NCBI RefSeq assembly: GCF_011057645.1
Contig: NZ_JAALGE010000007.1
Location: 1-64,000 of the forward strand
DNA: 64,000 nt
Source of the DNA: Marisediminicola senii
GTDB taxonomy: Bacteria > Actinomycetota > Actinomycetes > Actinomycetales > Microbacteriaceae
Reading direction: 5' to 3'
A program made the position numbers and the translations under genes. Below the pieces are notes generated by a model. The model was not told the DNA's origin, made no database searches, and was given only the letters and a program-made list of their open reading frames with translations. The stretch's first letter is position 1; every line of letters starts with the position of its first letter. Below, piece by piece: positions 8,222-21,399 of the stretch.

Positions 8222-11200
8222 ATGTTCACGAAGATTCTGGTGGCCAACCGCGGCGAGATCGCGATCAGGGCTTTTCGCGCGGCATACGAACTGGGCGCGT
8301 CGACGGTGGCGGTGTTCCCGCACGAGGACCGCAATTCACTGCACCGGCTGAAGGCTGACGAGGCATACCAGATCGGCGAGCCGGGGCATCCGGTGCGCGC
8401 CTACCTCGATGTGGGCGAGATCATCCGCGTCGCCCTGGAGTGCGGCGCCGATGCCATCTACCCGGGCTACGGGTTCCTCTCCGAGAACCCCGAGCTCGCG
8501 GAGGCCGCCGCCGCGAACGGCATCACCTTCATCGGGCCAGGGCAGGACGTGCTCAAGATGGCGGGTAACAAGGTCACCGCCAAGGAGCACGCCATCGCCG
8601 CCGGCGTTCCCGTGCTCGCGTCGACGCCGGCCTCCCGCGACCTCGACGAGCTGCTCAGCGCCGCCGACGGGATCGGCTTCCCGCTGTTTGCGAAGGCCGT
8701 TGCCGGGGGAGGCGGGCGCGGCATGCGCCTCGTCAAGACCCGCGACGAGCTGCGCGGATCGCTCGAGGAGGCGATGCGCGAGGCCGACAGTGCGTTCGGC
8801 GACCCCACGATGTTCCTCGAGCAGGCCGTGGTGCGCCCGCGGCACATCGAGGTGCAGATCCTCGCCGACTCGTCGGGGGAGACGGTCCACCTGTTCGAGC
8901 GCGACTGCTCGGTGCAGCGCCGACACCAGAAGGTCGTCGAGATCGCCCCGGCGCCGAACCTCGACGACAACACCCGGCAGGCCATGTACCGCGACGCCAT
9001 CGCGTTCGCGAAATCGATCGGCTACGTCAACGCCGGCACCGTCGAGTTCCTGCTCGACACCGCGGGGGAGCGCAAGGGACAGCACGTGTTCATCGAGATG
9101 AACCCGCGCATCCAGGTGGAGCACACCGTCACCGAAGAGGTGACCGACGTCGACCTCGTGCAGTCGCAGATGCGCATCGCCTACGGGCAGTCGCTGGCCG
9201 AGCTCGGGCTGCAGCAGGGTGACATCCGGCTGCGCGGTGCCGCCCTGCAGTGCCGCATCACGACGGAGGACCCGTCGGCGGGGTTCCGCCCCGACACCGG
9301 AAAGATCACCACCTACCGGTCGCCCGGTGGTGGCGGCATCCGTCTCGATGGTGGCACCATCAACCCCGGCACCCAGATCAGCCCGCACTTCGACTCGATG
9401 CTGGTCAAGATGACCTGCCGCGGCCGCGACTTCGCCGCAGCCATCGGCCGCGCCCGCCGAGGCCTCGCCGAGTTCCGCATCCGCGGCGTCGCGACCAATA
9501 TCCCGTTCCTGCAGGCCGTGCTCGACGACCCGGAATTCGCCGCGGGCGACCTCAGCACCTCGTTCATCGACGAGCGTCCCAACCTGGTGAAGACCCACCT
9601 GTCGAAGGACCGCGGAACCAAGATCCTCAACTGGCTCGCCGACGTCACCGTCAACCAGCCCCACGGCGACGGTGCGGGCGTCATCAGCCCGGCCATCAAG
9701 CTGCCCACCCTCGACCTCGACACCCCGGCGCCCGCGGGATCCCGCCAGCGCCTGCTCGAGCTCGGACCGACCGGGTTCGCCGCAGCCCTCCGCGCCCAGA
9801 CCCCGCTGGCGGTCACCGACACCACCTTCCGCGACGCCCACCAGTCGCTGCTCGCCACCCGCGTGCGCACGCGGGACCTCGTCGAAGCACTGCCGTACGT
9901 GGCCAGGATGACGCCAGAGTTGCTGTCGGTCGAGGCCTGGGGCGGCGCCACCTACGACGTCGCGCTGCGCTTCCTCGGCGAAGACCCGTGGGAACGGCTC
10001 GCCTCGATGCGGGCGGCGCTGCCCAACGTCGCGATCCAGATGCTGCTTCGCGGCCGCAACACGGTCGGCTACACGCCGTACCCAACCCAGGTCACCGACG
10101 CCTTCGTCAAGGAGGCGGCGTCGTCCGGCGTCGACATCTTCCGTATCTTCGATGCGCTCAACGATGTCGAGCAGATGCGCCCCGCCATCGACTCGGTGCT
10201 CGAGACCGGCAACGCCGTCGCCGAGGTCGCCCTCTGTTACACCGCCGACCTGCTCGACCCGGCCGAGACGCTCTACACCCTCGACTACTACCTGAGACTC
10301 GCCGACGAGATGGTATCGGCCGGGGCCCACATCATCGCGATCAAGGACATGGCCGGGCTGCTCCGCGCGGGCGCCGCCAGCACCCTGGTCAGCGCACTGC
10401 GGTCGCGGTTCGACGTTCCCGTGCACGTGCACACCCACGACACCGCGGGCGGCCAGCTCGCCACCCTGCTCGCCGCGAGCCAGGCCGGGGCAGACGCGGT
10501 CGATGTCGCGAGCGCCCCGATGGCCGGAACGACCAGCCAGCCCTCCGCCTCCGCCCTCGTGGCCGCCCTCGCCCACACCGACCGCGACACCGGGCTCTCG
10601 CTCAAGGCCGTCTCCGACCTCGAACCGTACTGGGAGGCGGTACGCCACGTGTACCGTCCATTCGAGTCCGGGCTCACCGGGCCGACCGGGCGCGTGTACA
10701 ACCACGAGATCCCGGGAGGCCAGCTCTCCAACCTCCGCCAGCAGGCCATCGCGCTCGGGCTCGCCGACCAGTTCGAGAGAATCGAAGACCTCTACGCCGC
10801 CGCCAACCGTATGCTCGGCCGCCCGCCCAAGGTCACCCCGTCATCGAAGGTGGTCGGTGACCTCGCCCTCGCGCTGGCCGCGGCGAACGCCGACCCGGCC
10901 GACTTCGAGCAGAACCCCGATAAGTACGACATCCCCGACTCGGTGATCGGCTTCATGGCGGGCGAACTGGGCGACCTGCCCGGCGGATGGCCTGAGCCGT
11001 TCCGCAGCAAGGTGCTCGCGGGCCGCACCGTCGCGACCGGGCCCGCCGAGGTCAGCGAGGCCGACACCGCGTCGCTCGTCGGCGGCTCGACTGAACGCCG
11101 CGCGACGCTCAACCGCCTGCTGTTCCCCGCCCCGACCAAGCAGTTCGAGCAGGTGCGCGAGATGTTCGGCGACCTCTCCGTCGTCGACACCACCGACTAC

Positions 11201-11626
11201 CTCTACGGGCTCCGCCAGGGCGAGGAGCACACCGTGCAGATCGCCAAGGGCGTGAGCCTGTTCGTCGGGCTGGAGGCGATCGGTGACGCCGACGAGAAGG
11301 GCATGCGCACCGTCATGACCACGCTCAACGGGCAGCTGCGCCCGGTGTTCATCCGTGACCGCGGCATCAAGGTCGACACCACCGCATCGGAAAAGGCCGA
11401 CCACTCGAAGCCCGGCCACGTGGCGGCGCCGTTCTCGGGCGTCGTCACGCTGCAGGTCGCCGAGGGCGCCACCGTTGCAGCGGGGCAGACTGTCGCGTCG
11501 ATCGAAGCCATGAAGATGGAGGCAGCCATCACCTCCCCGGTGGCGGGTACCGTCGCGCGGCTCGCCATCCAGTCCACCCAGCAGGTAGACGTCGGCGACC
11601 TGCTGGTCGAGGTGACGCCGGCCTGA
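8222..11626 (+). CDS. pyc: pyruvate carboxylase
   Basis: A 1134-residue single-chain biotin enzyme that carboxylates pyruvate to oxaloacetate, the main anaplerotic step. The biotin carboxylase domain (about 1-450) starts KILVANRGEIAIRAFRA and has the glycine-rich loop AKAVAGGGGRGMR and FIEMNPRIQVEHTVTEE. The carboxyltransferase domain (about 530-830) has DTTFRDAHQSLLATR, FRIFDALNDVEQM and AIKDMAGLLRAG. The C-terminal biotinyl domain has EAMKMEA, with Lys1098 as the biotin site. Length and domain order are those of the alpha4 single-subunit family. The ATG at 8222 is preceded by AAGGAA. It stands alone between parA (divergent) and def. Confidence 0.97.
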   Translation: MFTKILVANRGEIAIRAFRAAYELGASTVAVFPHEDRNSLHRLKADEAYQIGEPGHPVRAYLDVGEIIRVALECGADAIYPGYGFLSENPELAEAAAANGITFIGPGQDVLKMAGNKVTAKEHAIAAGVPVLASTPASRDLDELLSAADGIGFPLFAKAVAGGGGRGMRLVKTRDELRGSLEEAMREADSAFGDPTMFLEQAVVRPRHIEVQILADSSGETVHLFERDCSVQRRHQKVVEIAPAPNLDDNTRQAMYRDAIAFAKSIGYVNAGTVEFLLDTAGERKGQHVFIEMNPRIQVEHTVTEEVTDVDLVQSQMRIAYGQSLAELGLQQGDIRLRGAALQCRITTEDPSAGFRPDTGKITTYRSPGGGGIRLDGGTINPGTQISPHFDSMLVKMTCRGRDFAAAIGRARRGLAEFRIRGVATNIPFLQAVLDDPEFAAGDLSTSFIDERPNLVKTHLSKDRGTKILNWLADVTVNQPHGDGAGVISPAIKLPTLDLDTPAPAGSRQRLLELGPTGFAAALRAQTPLAVTDTTFRDAHQSLLATRVRTRDLVEALPYVARMTPELLSVEAWGGATYDVALRFLGEDPWERLASMRAALPNVAIQMLLRGRNTVGYTPYPTQVTDAFVKEAASSGVDIFRIFDALNDVEQMRPAIDSVLETGNAVAEVALCYTADLLDPAETLYTLDYYLRLADEMVSAGAHIIAIKDMAGLLRAGAASTLVSALRSRFDVPVHVHTHDTAGGQLATLLAASQAGADAVDVASAPMAGTTSQPSASALVAALAHTDRDTGLSLKAVSDLEPYWEAVRHVYRPFESGLTGPTGRVYNHEIPGGQLSNLRQQAIALGLADQFERIEDLYAAANRMLGRPPKVTPSSKVVGDLALALAAANADPADFEQNPDKYDIPDSVIGFMAGELGDLPGGWPEPFRSKVLAGRTVATGPAEVSEADTASLVGGSTERRATLNRLLFPAPTKQFEQVREMFGDLSVVDTTDYLYGLRQGEEHTVQIAKGVSLFVGLEAIGDADEKGMRTVMTTLNGQLRPVFIRDRGIKVDTTASEKADHSKPGHVAAPFSGVVTLQVAEGATVAAGQTVASIEAMKMEAAITSPVAGTVARLAIQSTQQVDVGDLLVEVTPA

Positions 11627-11724
11627 CGCGCACCCGGCGTGCCTGAATGATGAAACCTCGCCGGGGTAGGCTGGTCGACGGCCTTTTCGACATCCGACAG
11701 GCGCAGGAACGACAGGGGTAGCGC

Positions 11725-12216
11725 ATGACGGAACGAGCGATCCGGTTGTTCGGGGATCCCGTGCTCAAGACGGTGTCCGACCCGATCCGCGAGGCGCACC
11801 CCGGCGCCCGCGCCCTTGTCGACGACCTGCTCGACAGTGTGCGCCTTCCCGGCCGCGCCGGCGTCGCCGCGTGCCAGATCGGCGTCAACCTGCGCGCGTT
11901 CAGCTACAACATCGACGGCGACGTCGGATACATCATCAACCCGGTGCTCGCCGAGGTGTCGGGCGAGCCGGCCCTCGTCGAAGAGGGCTGCCTCTCCGTT
12001 CCCGGGTTCTACTTTCCGCGCAGCCGCTACCCGTACGCCCGCGCCACGGGCGTCGACCTCGACGGTACCCCCGTCGAGATCGGCGGCGAGGGACTGATGG
12101 CCCAGGCCATCCAGCACGAGCTGGACCACCTCGACGGCAAGCTCTACATCGACGGGCTCGACCAGCCGACCAAGCGCGAGGCGATGCGCCTCATCCGCGA
12201 ATCAGACTGGTTCTAG
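11725..12216 (+). CDS. def: peptide deformylase
   Basis: A 163-residue metalloenzyme that removes the N-formyl group from new proteins. The three family motifs are present: RAGVAACQIG (variant of GxGxAAxQ), EEGCLSVPG with the metal-ligand Cys, and QHELDHLDGKLY with HExxH. Motif I is slightly divergent, having Arg-Ala in place of the usual first glycines. The ATG at 11725 follows AGGGG. A TAGGCT -10-like box at 11667-11672 would give an mRNA with a leader of about 45 bases. The gene is convergent with the acyl-CoA synthetase gene, with only 28 bp between the two stops. Confidence 0.93.
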   Translation: MTERAIRLFGDPVLKTVSDPIREAHPGARALVDDLLDSVRLPGRAGVAACQIGVNLRAFSYNIDGDVGYIINPVLAEVSGEPALVEEGCLSVPGFYFPRSRYPYARATGVDLDGTPVEIGGEGLMAQAIQHELDHLDGKLYIDGLDQPTKREAMRLIRESDWF

Positions 12217-12244
12217 CACCCGTCTGATCCGCGGAGGAGCGTCG

Positions 12245-14077
<1,833 letters not shown>

Positions 14078-14221
14078 GGCAACTCCTTTGGTACCGGGGG
14101 CAAGAATGGGCACAGTCTACAGGGGAGAGCGATTCGCCCAGGCGGAGTGCGCACCGGCCGCGAGCCGCGCGAGCCGCGGCATCCATAGACTCATTCGCGG
14201 GCACACGACGGGAAGGCCAGC

Positions 14222-15169
14222 ATGCACGCGATCGGCATCGACATCGGCGGCACGAAGATCGCGGGGGCGGTCGTCTCCGACGACGGGCGCATCCTCGCCG
14301 ACGACCGGGTCGCCACCGATGCCAGGGATTCCGACGCCATCGTCGACGCGGTCGTCGGGATGGTCACCCGCCTCGCCGGATCCCGCGAGATCTCCGCGGT
14401 CGGTGTCGCCGCCCCCGGGTTCATCGACGCCGACCAGTCGATCGTCTACTACACCCCGAACATCCCGTGGCGGGAGGAACCGCTGCGCGAGCGGCTCTCC
14501 GCGCGCCTGCCGTACGACATCACCATCGACAACGACGCGAACGCGGCGGGGTGGGCGGAGTTCCGGTTCGGCGCCGGCCGCCAGGTGAGCGACATGACCA
14601 TGCTCACCATCGGTACCGGGGTGGGCGGCGCCATCGTCTCGCGCGACCGGCTGTTCCGAGGCGGCTTCGGTGCCGGGGCAGAGCTCGGGCACCTCAGGGT
14701 CGTTCCTGATGGTCTGCCGTGCGGCTGCGGCGCACGCGGCTGTATAGAGCAGTACGGATCCGGCCGAGCGCTGCTGCGGATGGCTGGCGCGATCGCCGAC
14801 GCCGGCGGCATCGGGCGCGAGCTCGCCATCGCCCGCGAACGCACCGGCACCCTGCGCGGCGACGACGTCGGGGCGCTCATTGCCGCGGGCGACCCCGGGG
14901 CGAACCACGCCCTGCGGGAGCTCGGGCACTGGCTCGGGCAGGCGTGCGCATCGCTCAGCGCCGTGCTCGACCCGCAGCTGTTCGTGTTCGGCGGGGGAGT
15001 CGCGATCGCCGGCGACCTGCTGCTCGAACCCGTGCGCGAGTCGTTCCTCGCGACGCTGCCCGCGCGCGGCTTCCACCCCGAACCGCGGTTCGTGGTCGCG
15101 GAGCTCGGCAACGACGCCGGTGTCGTCGGTGCGGCCGACCTGGCGCGGCTGCATTCCACCTCGCGGTGA
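14222..15169 (+). CDS. ROK-family glucokinase
   Basis: A 315-residue sugar kinase. It has the N-terminal ATP-binding motif IGIDIGGTKIAGAVV, the catalytic region IDNDANAAGWAEF with the base Asp, a second phosphate motif LTIGTGVGGAI, the ROK segment GAELGHLRV, and the zinc-binding cysteines of CGCGARGCIEQYGSG. All residues expected of an active ROK kinase are present. Glucose is the likely substrate by family. There is no N-terminal helix-turn-helix, so it is an enzyme rather than a ROK repressor. GGGAAGG lies 6 bases before the ATG, and TAGACT at 14186-14191 is a likely -10. It is followed by plsC after 70 bp. Confidence 0.9.
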   Translation: MHAIGIDIGGTKIAGAVVSDDGRILADDRVATDARDSDAIVDAVVGMVTRLAGSREISAVGVAAPGFIDADQSIVYYTPNIPWREEPLRERLSARLPYDITIDNDANAAGWAEFRFGAGRQVSDMTMLTIGTGVGGAIVSRDRLFRGGFGAGAELGHLRVVPDGLPCGCGARGCIEQYGSGRALLRMAGAIADAGGIGRELAIARERTGTLRGDDVGALIAAGDPGANHALRELGHWLGQACASLSAVLDPQLFVFGGGVAIAGDLLLEPVRESFLATLPARGFHPEPRFVVAELGNDAGVVGAADLARLHSTSR

Positions 15170-15239
15170 CGGCCGGCAAACGGCATCCGGTGCCGCCAGC
15201 CCCGGGCTATGCTGGCACGGTCTCTCGAAGGGTGCGCAG

Positions 15240-15929
15240 ATGTTCTACTGGTTCATGAAGAACCTGATCGTCGGTCCGATCCTGCGCACCGCGTTCCGGC
15301 CGTGGGTCATCGGGCACTCGAACATCCCCAAGACCGGTGGGGTGATCCTCGCCAGCAACCACCTCTCGTTCATCGACTCGGTGTTCCTGCCGCTGATGAT
15401 CGACCGCCAGATCAGCTTTCTCGCCAAGAGCGACTACTACACCGGAACCGGCATCAAGGGCTGGTTCACCCGCACCTTCCTCAAGGCGGCCGGCATGTTG
15501 CCCATCGACCGCTCCGGAGGCAAGGCATCCGAGGCGTCGCTGCTCACCGGGCTCGGCGTGCTCAACCGCGGGGAGGTACTCGGCATCTACCCGGAGGGCA
15601 CCCGCAGTCCAGACGGCAAGCTCTACCGTGGGCGCACCGGCGTGGCCCGCATGATCCTCGAGGGCGACGTTCCCGTCATCCCCGTCGCGATGATCGACAC
15701 CGAGGCGGTCATGCCCATCGGCAAACGCCTTCCGCGCGTCAAGCGCATCGGCATCGTGATCGGTGAGCCGCTGGACTTCTCGCGCTTTCACGGTATGGAG
15801 GGCGACCGCTTCATCCTGCGGTCGATCACCGACGAGATCATGTACGAACTGAACCGGCTCAGCGGCCAGGAGTACTCCGATGTGTACGCCACCTCGGTCA
15901 AGGAGAAGCGCGGCTCGGCCTCACGCTGA
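15240..15929 (+). CDS. 1-acyl-sn-glycerol-3-phosphate acyltransferase family protein (PlsC-like)
   Basis: A 229-residue membrane-associated acyltransferase of the PlsC family, which makes phosphatidic acid from lysophosphatidic acid. The catalytic HX4D motif is NHLSFID (about 38-44). The other blocks are GWFTRTFLKAAGMLPIDRSG, the substrate-binding YPEGTRSPDG and VPVIPVAMI. The ATG at 15240 follows GAAGGG. TATGCT at 15208-15213 is a likely -10. The acceptor could be another lysophospholipid, since several PlsC paralogues are usual in actinobacteria. Confidence 0.88.
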   Translation: MFYWFMKNLIVGPILRTAFRPWVIGHSNIPKTGGVILASNHLSFIDSVFLPLMIDRQISFLAKSDYYTGTGIKGWFTRTFLKAAGMLPIDRSGGKASEASLLTGLGVLNRGEVLGIYPEGTRSPDGKLYRGRTGVARMILEGDVPVIPVAMIDTEAVMPIGKRLPRVKRIGIVIGEPLDFSRFHGMEGDRFILRSITDEIMYELNRLSGQEYSDVYATSVKEKRGSASR

Positions 15930-16036
15930 CCGGTCGGCTGGCCACCGACGCAGAGCCGGTAGTGTTGTCGGGGCCGCTTCGTCGGCCTGAACCGCGCGGA
16001 TGACTCGCGTCCGCGCCGCAGCGAAGAGGTAATACC

Positions 16037-17413
16037 GTGGTGGATCCGTCCGAAGATACTGTCGTCCTGCCCGATGCCGCCGTAGTGGCCGGGCTCGACA
16101 ACTGGCGGAACCTCCCCATCAAGCAGCAGCCCGCCTGGCCAGACAAGGACGCCGTCGGTGCCGCTTCCGCCGAGATCGCGTCGCTGCCTCCGCTGATCTT
16201 CGCTGGCGAGGTCGACATCCTCCGCTCGCGGCTCGCCGCCGCGGCATCCGGTGAGGCCTTCGTGCTGCAGGGCGGCGACTGTGCAGAGACCTTCGCCGGT
16301 GCGACCGCCGAGCAGATCCGCAACCGGGTCAAGACCCTGCTGCAGATGGCCGTCGTCCTCACCTACGGCGCGTCGACGCCGGTCGTCAAGATGGGCCGCA
16401 TGGCCGGGCAGTTCGCGAAGCCGCGGTCGAGCGACAACGAGACCCGCGACGGCGTGACGCTCCCCGCCTACCGCGGCGACATCGTCAACGGCTATGACTT
16501 CACCCCGGAGTCGCGGGCAGCGGATCCCCGTCGCCTCGTGCAGGGGTACCACACCGCGGCATCCACCCTCAATCTCGTGCGTGCATTCACCCAGGGCGGG
16601 TTCGCCGATCTGCGCCAGGTGCACAGCTGGAACAAGGGCTTCGCCCGCAACCCCGCCAACGCCCGCTACGAACTGCTGGCCCGCGACATCGACCGCGCGA
16701 TCAAGTTCATGGAGGCGGCGGGCGCCGACTTCGACGAGCTCAAGCGCGTCGAGTTCTACACCGCGCACGAGGGCCTGCTGATGGACTACGAGCGGCCGAT
16801 GACCCGCATCGACTCCCGCAACGGCATGCCCGTCAACACGTCGGCGCACTTCCTGTGGATCGGGGAGCGCACGCGCGACCTCGACGGCGCCCACGTCGAC
16901 TACTTCTCGCGGGTGCGCAACCCCATCGGGGTCAAGCTCGGGCCCACCACGTCGCCCGACGACATGGAACGGCTGATCGACAAGCTCGACCCCGACCGCG
17001 AGCCGGGGCGGCTGACCTTCATCTCCCGCATGGGTGCAGGCAAGGTGCGCGACGCGCTGCCGCCCCTGCTGGAGGCGATCAAGAAGTTCGACGCGACGCC
17101 GCTATGGATCTCTGACCCGATGCACGGCAACGGCCTCACCACGCCGTCCGGCTACAAGACGCGCCGTTTCGACGACGTCGTCGACGAGGTCAAGGGCTTC
17201 TTCGAGGCGCACCGTGCGGCAGGCACCCACCCCGGCGGCATCCACATCGAGCTCACCGGAGACGACGTCACCGAGTGCCTCGGCGGTTCGGAGCACATCG
17301 ACGAGGCCACCCTCGCCACCCGCTACGAGTCGCTGTGCGACCCGCGCCTGAACCACATGCAGTCGCTCGAGCTCGCGTTCCTCGTAGCCGAGGAGCTCGG
17401 CGCGCAGAAGTAG
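16037..17413 (+). CDS. aroG: 3-deoxy-7-phosphoheptulonate synthase, class II
   Basis: A 458-residue enzyme catalysing the first step of the shikimate pathway, condensing phosphoenolpyruvate and erythrose-4-phosphate. It has the plant-like class II signatures LQGGDCAETF, KMGRMAGQFAKPRS, GYDFTPESRAADP, HEGLLMDYERPMTR, WIGERTR and SDPMHGNGL, plus the C-terminal HIELTGDDVTECLGGS. GTG at 16037 (another GTG follows at 16040) has AGAGG upstream. TAGTGT at 15960-15965 may be the -10. It faces the PASTA kinase gene tail to tail, the same neighbourhood as aroG and pknL in Mycobacterium. Confidence 0.95.
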   Translation: MVDPSEDTVVLPDAAVVAGLDNWRNLPIKQQPAWPDKDAVGAASAEIASLPPLIFAGEVDILRSRLAAAASGEAFVLQGGDCAETFAGATAEQIRNRVKTLLQMAVVLTYGASTPVVKMGRMAGQFAKPRSSDNETRDGVTLPAYRGDIVNGYDFTPESRAADPRRLVQGYHTAASTLNLVRAFTQGGFADLRQVHSWNKGFARNPANARYELLARDIDRAIKFMEAAGADFDELKRVEFYTAHEGLLMDYERPMTRIDSRNGMPVNTSAHFLWIGERTRDLDGAHVDYFSRVRNPIGVKLGPTTSPDDMERLIDKLDPDREPGRLTFISRMGAGKVRDALPPLLEAIKKFDATPLWISDPMHGNGLTTPSGYKTRRFDDVVDEVKGFFEAHRAAGTHPGGIHIELTGDDVTECLGGSEHIDEATLATRYESLCDPRLNHMQSLELAFLVAEELGAQK

Positions 17414-17423
17414 CGCCGCACCA

Positions 17424-17450
17424 GCTGCCCGGGGGTGAAACCCGGGCAGC
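17424..17450. terminator. hairpin between convergent aroG and kinase genes
   Basis: A perfect 10-bp stem (GCTGCCCGGG / CCCGGGCAGC) with a 7-base loop and no T run. It lies 11 bases after the aroG stop and probably serves both converging transcripts. Confidence 0.65.
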
Positions 17451-17472
17451 CGCCGGTGAACCCGGGTGCGTG

Positions 17473-19437
<1,965 letters not shown>

Positions 19438-19443
19438 CGGACG

Positions 19444-19449
19444 ATTCTA
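19444..19449 (-). promoter_or_regulatory. -10 box of leaderless promoter, PASTA kinase gene
   Basis: TAGAAT on the minus strand ends 6 bases before the GTG start, with no ribosome-binding site between them. Confidence 0.6.
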
Positions 19450-19500
19450 GGGAGGCCCCGGGTGAACGGGCGTCCAAAACACCGCGAAGCGGTCGCTGGG

Positions 19501-20802
19501 TCAGGACAACTGCGCGAGCCAGGCGCGAGCCGAGGTCTCCCACTTGCCGTACGCATCGGGGTGTCCGGAGAGCTGCACGGCCTGCGCAGCCTGGTTCACG
19601 GTGCGTGTCTGCCAGTTCGGGATATCGAGCAGGCCGCGGGTGAACCCCTTGTTCGGGTTCGACGATCCACCGAAGAAGAGGCGGGATGCGTATGCCGGGT
19701 CGGTCAGCTGGGGCGCCGTTCCCCATCCGGTGCTCGGGCGCTGCTGGAACAGCCCGAGCGAGTCGCGATCGCCGAAGTTGATGTTGCGCAGGCTGGATTC
19801 CTGCATGGCCGCGGAGAGCGCGATGACGATTCCGTAGTCGCTGACCCCGAGCGAGCGGCCGACCGAGATGATGGTGGAGGCATTGCGGGCCATCTCGGCG
19901 GTCAGCGGGGTGATGCTCCCTCCCACCGCGGTGGATGCCGCGGGGGCGACCGGCGCGGGTGCCGCGCTCGGGATGACGAGGGTGCGGCCGCCGTAGATGA
20001 TGCTCGACCAGCTCAGGCCGTTCGCCGACAGGATCGCCTGGATGGTGACGCCGTACTTGCTGGCGATGCTGGCGATGGTCTCGCCGGAGGCGATGGTGTG
20101 CGAACCGCCCGCGGCGGGCGTGGAAGGCGCGGGGCGTGCGGCAATCGGCGCCTGCGACGCGACGGCGGGCGCGGTCGACGACGGGATGGCGAGGGTTCCG
20201 CCCGGGTAGATGATGCTGCTGCTGGAGAGGCCGTTCGCGCTGAGCACGGCAGCCGTCGGTACGCCGAACTTCGCGGCGATGCGGGCGACAGTGTCGCCGG
20301 CGACGATCGTGTAGCGGGAGGCGGAGGGTGCCGGGGTCGGCGCCGGCGCCGCGGCGGTGGGCGCTGCCGCACCGGACGACAGCGTCAGCTTCTGGCCGGG
20401 GTGGATGACCGACTTCCAGCCGAGGCCGTTCATGGCGAGCACGGATGCGGTGGGGATGCCGAAGCGGCCGGCGATCCCGCTGATGGTGTCGCCGGCGACG
20501 ACGGTGTACGAGGCCGGTGCTGCGGCGACGGATGCGGCCTGGCCGGACGAGGTGGCTTCTGCCGTGGATGCCGCGTGGGCCGCCGCGAGTGCCTCACGGA
20601 TCGACTTGCCCTGTTCGGTGGGGGCCGGCTTGTGGCGGTCGGCGTCGCGATCTTCGGCGCTGGCCGGTGCGATGGGTCCGGTGAGGCTCATTGCCATCGA
20701 TCCGGCGAGGACGATCGGAATGGTGGAGAGCATGCCCCGTCCGAGGCGACTGCTCCTGTTGTTCAACTGTTCGCGAGGGTTCTTGCGCGGAAGATGTGCC
20801 AT
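19501..20802 (-). CDS. secreted triple-LysM protein with transglycosylase-like C-terminus
   Basis: A 433-residue exported protein. A basic N-terminus is followed by a hydrophobic segment (about 25-43) ending GPIAPASAED, a likely signal peptide. Three LysM domains (about 99-141, 164-206 and 235-277; for example YTIVAGDTVARIAAKFG) bind N-acetylglucosamine of peptidoglycan and are separated by Ala/Pro linkers. The C-terminal 130 residues resemble a lysozyme-like lytic transglycosylase fold, with AAMQESSLRNINFGDRDSLG, then LFQQRPSTGWG; the Glu of QESSL is the likely catalytic acid. ATG at rc 20800-20802 has only a weak GGGGAC upstream. It lies inside the kinase to prenyl-synthase group, consistent with wall remodelling. 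Enzymatic activity is inferred. Confidence 0.85.
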   Translation of the reverse strand: MAHLPRKNPREQLNNRSSRLGRGMLSTIPIVLAGSMAMSLTGPIAPASAEDRDADRHKPAPTEQGKSIREALAAAHAASTAEATSSGQAASVAAAPASYTVVAGDTISGIAGRFGIPTASVLAMNGLGWKSVIHPGQKLTLSSGAAAPTAAAPAPTPAPSASRYTIVAGDTVARIAAKFGVPTAAVLSANGLSSSSIIYPGGTLAIPSSTAPAVASQAPIAARPAPSTPAAGGSHTIASGETIASIASKYGVTIQAILSANGLSWSSIIYGGRTLVIPSAAPAPVAPAASTAVGGSITPLTAEMARNASTIISVGRSLGVSDYGIVIALSAAMQESSLRNINFGDRDSLGLFQQRPSTGWGTAPQLTDPAYASRLFFGGSSNPNKGFTRGLLDIPNWQTRTVNQAAQAVQLSGHPDAYGKWETSARAWLAQLS

Positions 20803-20928
20803 GTACGTGTCCCCGTTTGCATAGTGGCGGGGCCGCATGCGCCCCTGACGTGTTCCGACCGGCCCTGAGTCACCGGATCGGATCCCCCTGATACTGTCTC
20901 CGCGCATGCGACGCAGATTTCCCCACGC

Positions 20929-20953
20929 TGACATAGATGTCAACGCGTGTCAA
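20929..20953. promoter_or_regulatory. palindrome and direct repeats in LysM / Rv2175c-like divergent promoter region
   Basis: TGACAT-AG-ATGTCA is a perfect inverted repeat, overlapping the direct repeat TGTCAA-CGCG-TGTCAA. On the minus strand these read as two TTGACA-type boxes, so they could be a pair of -35 elements, an operator, or both. They sit in the 244-bp gap that should hold both promoters. Confidence 0.4.
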
Positions 20954-21046
20954 TCAGAGTGGCGCATGTGAATCGAGTTAACCTACGCGAAACAATTCCC
21001 CGCTGACCGGCATGAATGCCGAGCCGGTGTCTGGCAGTCTTGGCCT

Positions 21047-21388
21047 GTGACTACAGCTTCAGACGACTCCTGGCTCAGCGTTCCCGACCTCGCCGAGCTC
21101 CTCGACACCACCCCGAGCAAGGTACGGCGCCTCGTCGAGGATCGCGCCCTGCTCGCCCAACGCATCGACGGCGTGCTCAAGGTGCCCGCCCGCTTCATTC
21201 GCGATGGCGAGCCCCTGCACGAACTGCGTGGCACCCTGGTGCTGCTCGCCGACAGTGGCTTCAGCGACGACGAGGCGATGAACTGGCTGCTGAGCGACGA
21301 CGACATGCTCGACATGGCGCCGATCGACGCGCTGCTTGCCGGCCGTAAGGCCGAGGTGCGCCGGATAGCGCAGGCCCTCGGCTTCTGA
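21047..21388 (+). CDS. Rv2175c-like DNA-binding protein
   Basis: A 113-residue protein with a winged-helix/HTH-like N-terminus (SWLSVPDLAELLDTTPSKVR) and a C-terminal half reading GFSDDEAMNWLLSDDDMLD and RKAEVRRIAQALGF. This matches the small family of Rv2175c, a DNA-binding protein whose N-terminal Thr is phosphorylated by PknL in M. tuberculosis. Thr2 and Thr3 are candidates here. The link is strengthened by the PknL-like gene 1.6 kb away. GTG at 21047; no good ribosome-binding site, and a CAGTCT 6-7 bases upstream may mean a leaderless message. It converges with the prenyl synthase gene 11 bp downstream. DNA targets are unknown. Confidence 0.8.
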   Translation: MTTASDDSWLSVPDLAELLDTTPSKVRRLVEDRALLAQRIDGVLKVPARFIRDGEPLHELRGTLVLLADSGFSDDEAMNWLLSDDDMLDMAPIDALLAGRKAEVRRIAQALGF

Positions 21389-21399
21389 GCCGCCGCCCG

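Noticed and set aside
8336-10705. A 789-codon open frame antisense to pyc, and similar long frames opposite fadD, dnaE and ctaD
   Set aside because: They mirror the codon phase of highly biased GC-rich genes, have Arg/Gly/Val/Asp-rich compositions without domains, and overlap well-supported genes.
20803-21000. Possible c-di-AMP (ydaO-type) riboswitch before the LysM gene
   Set aside because: Such riboswitches often precede actinobacterial LysM/Rpf genes, so I looked for the conserved core in the leader, but could not place the paired elements with confidence.
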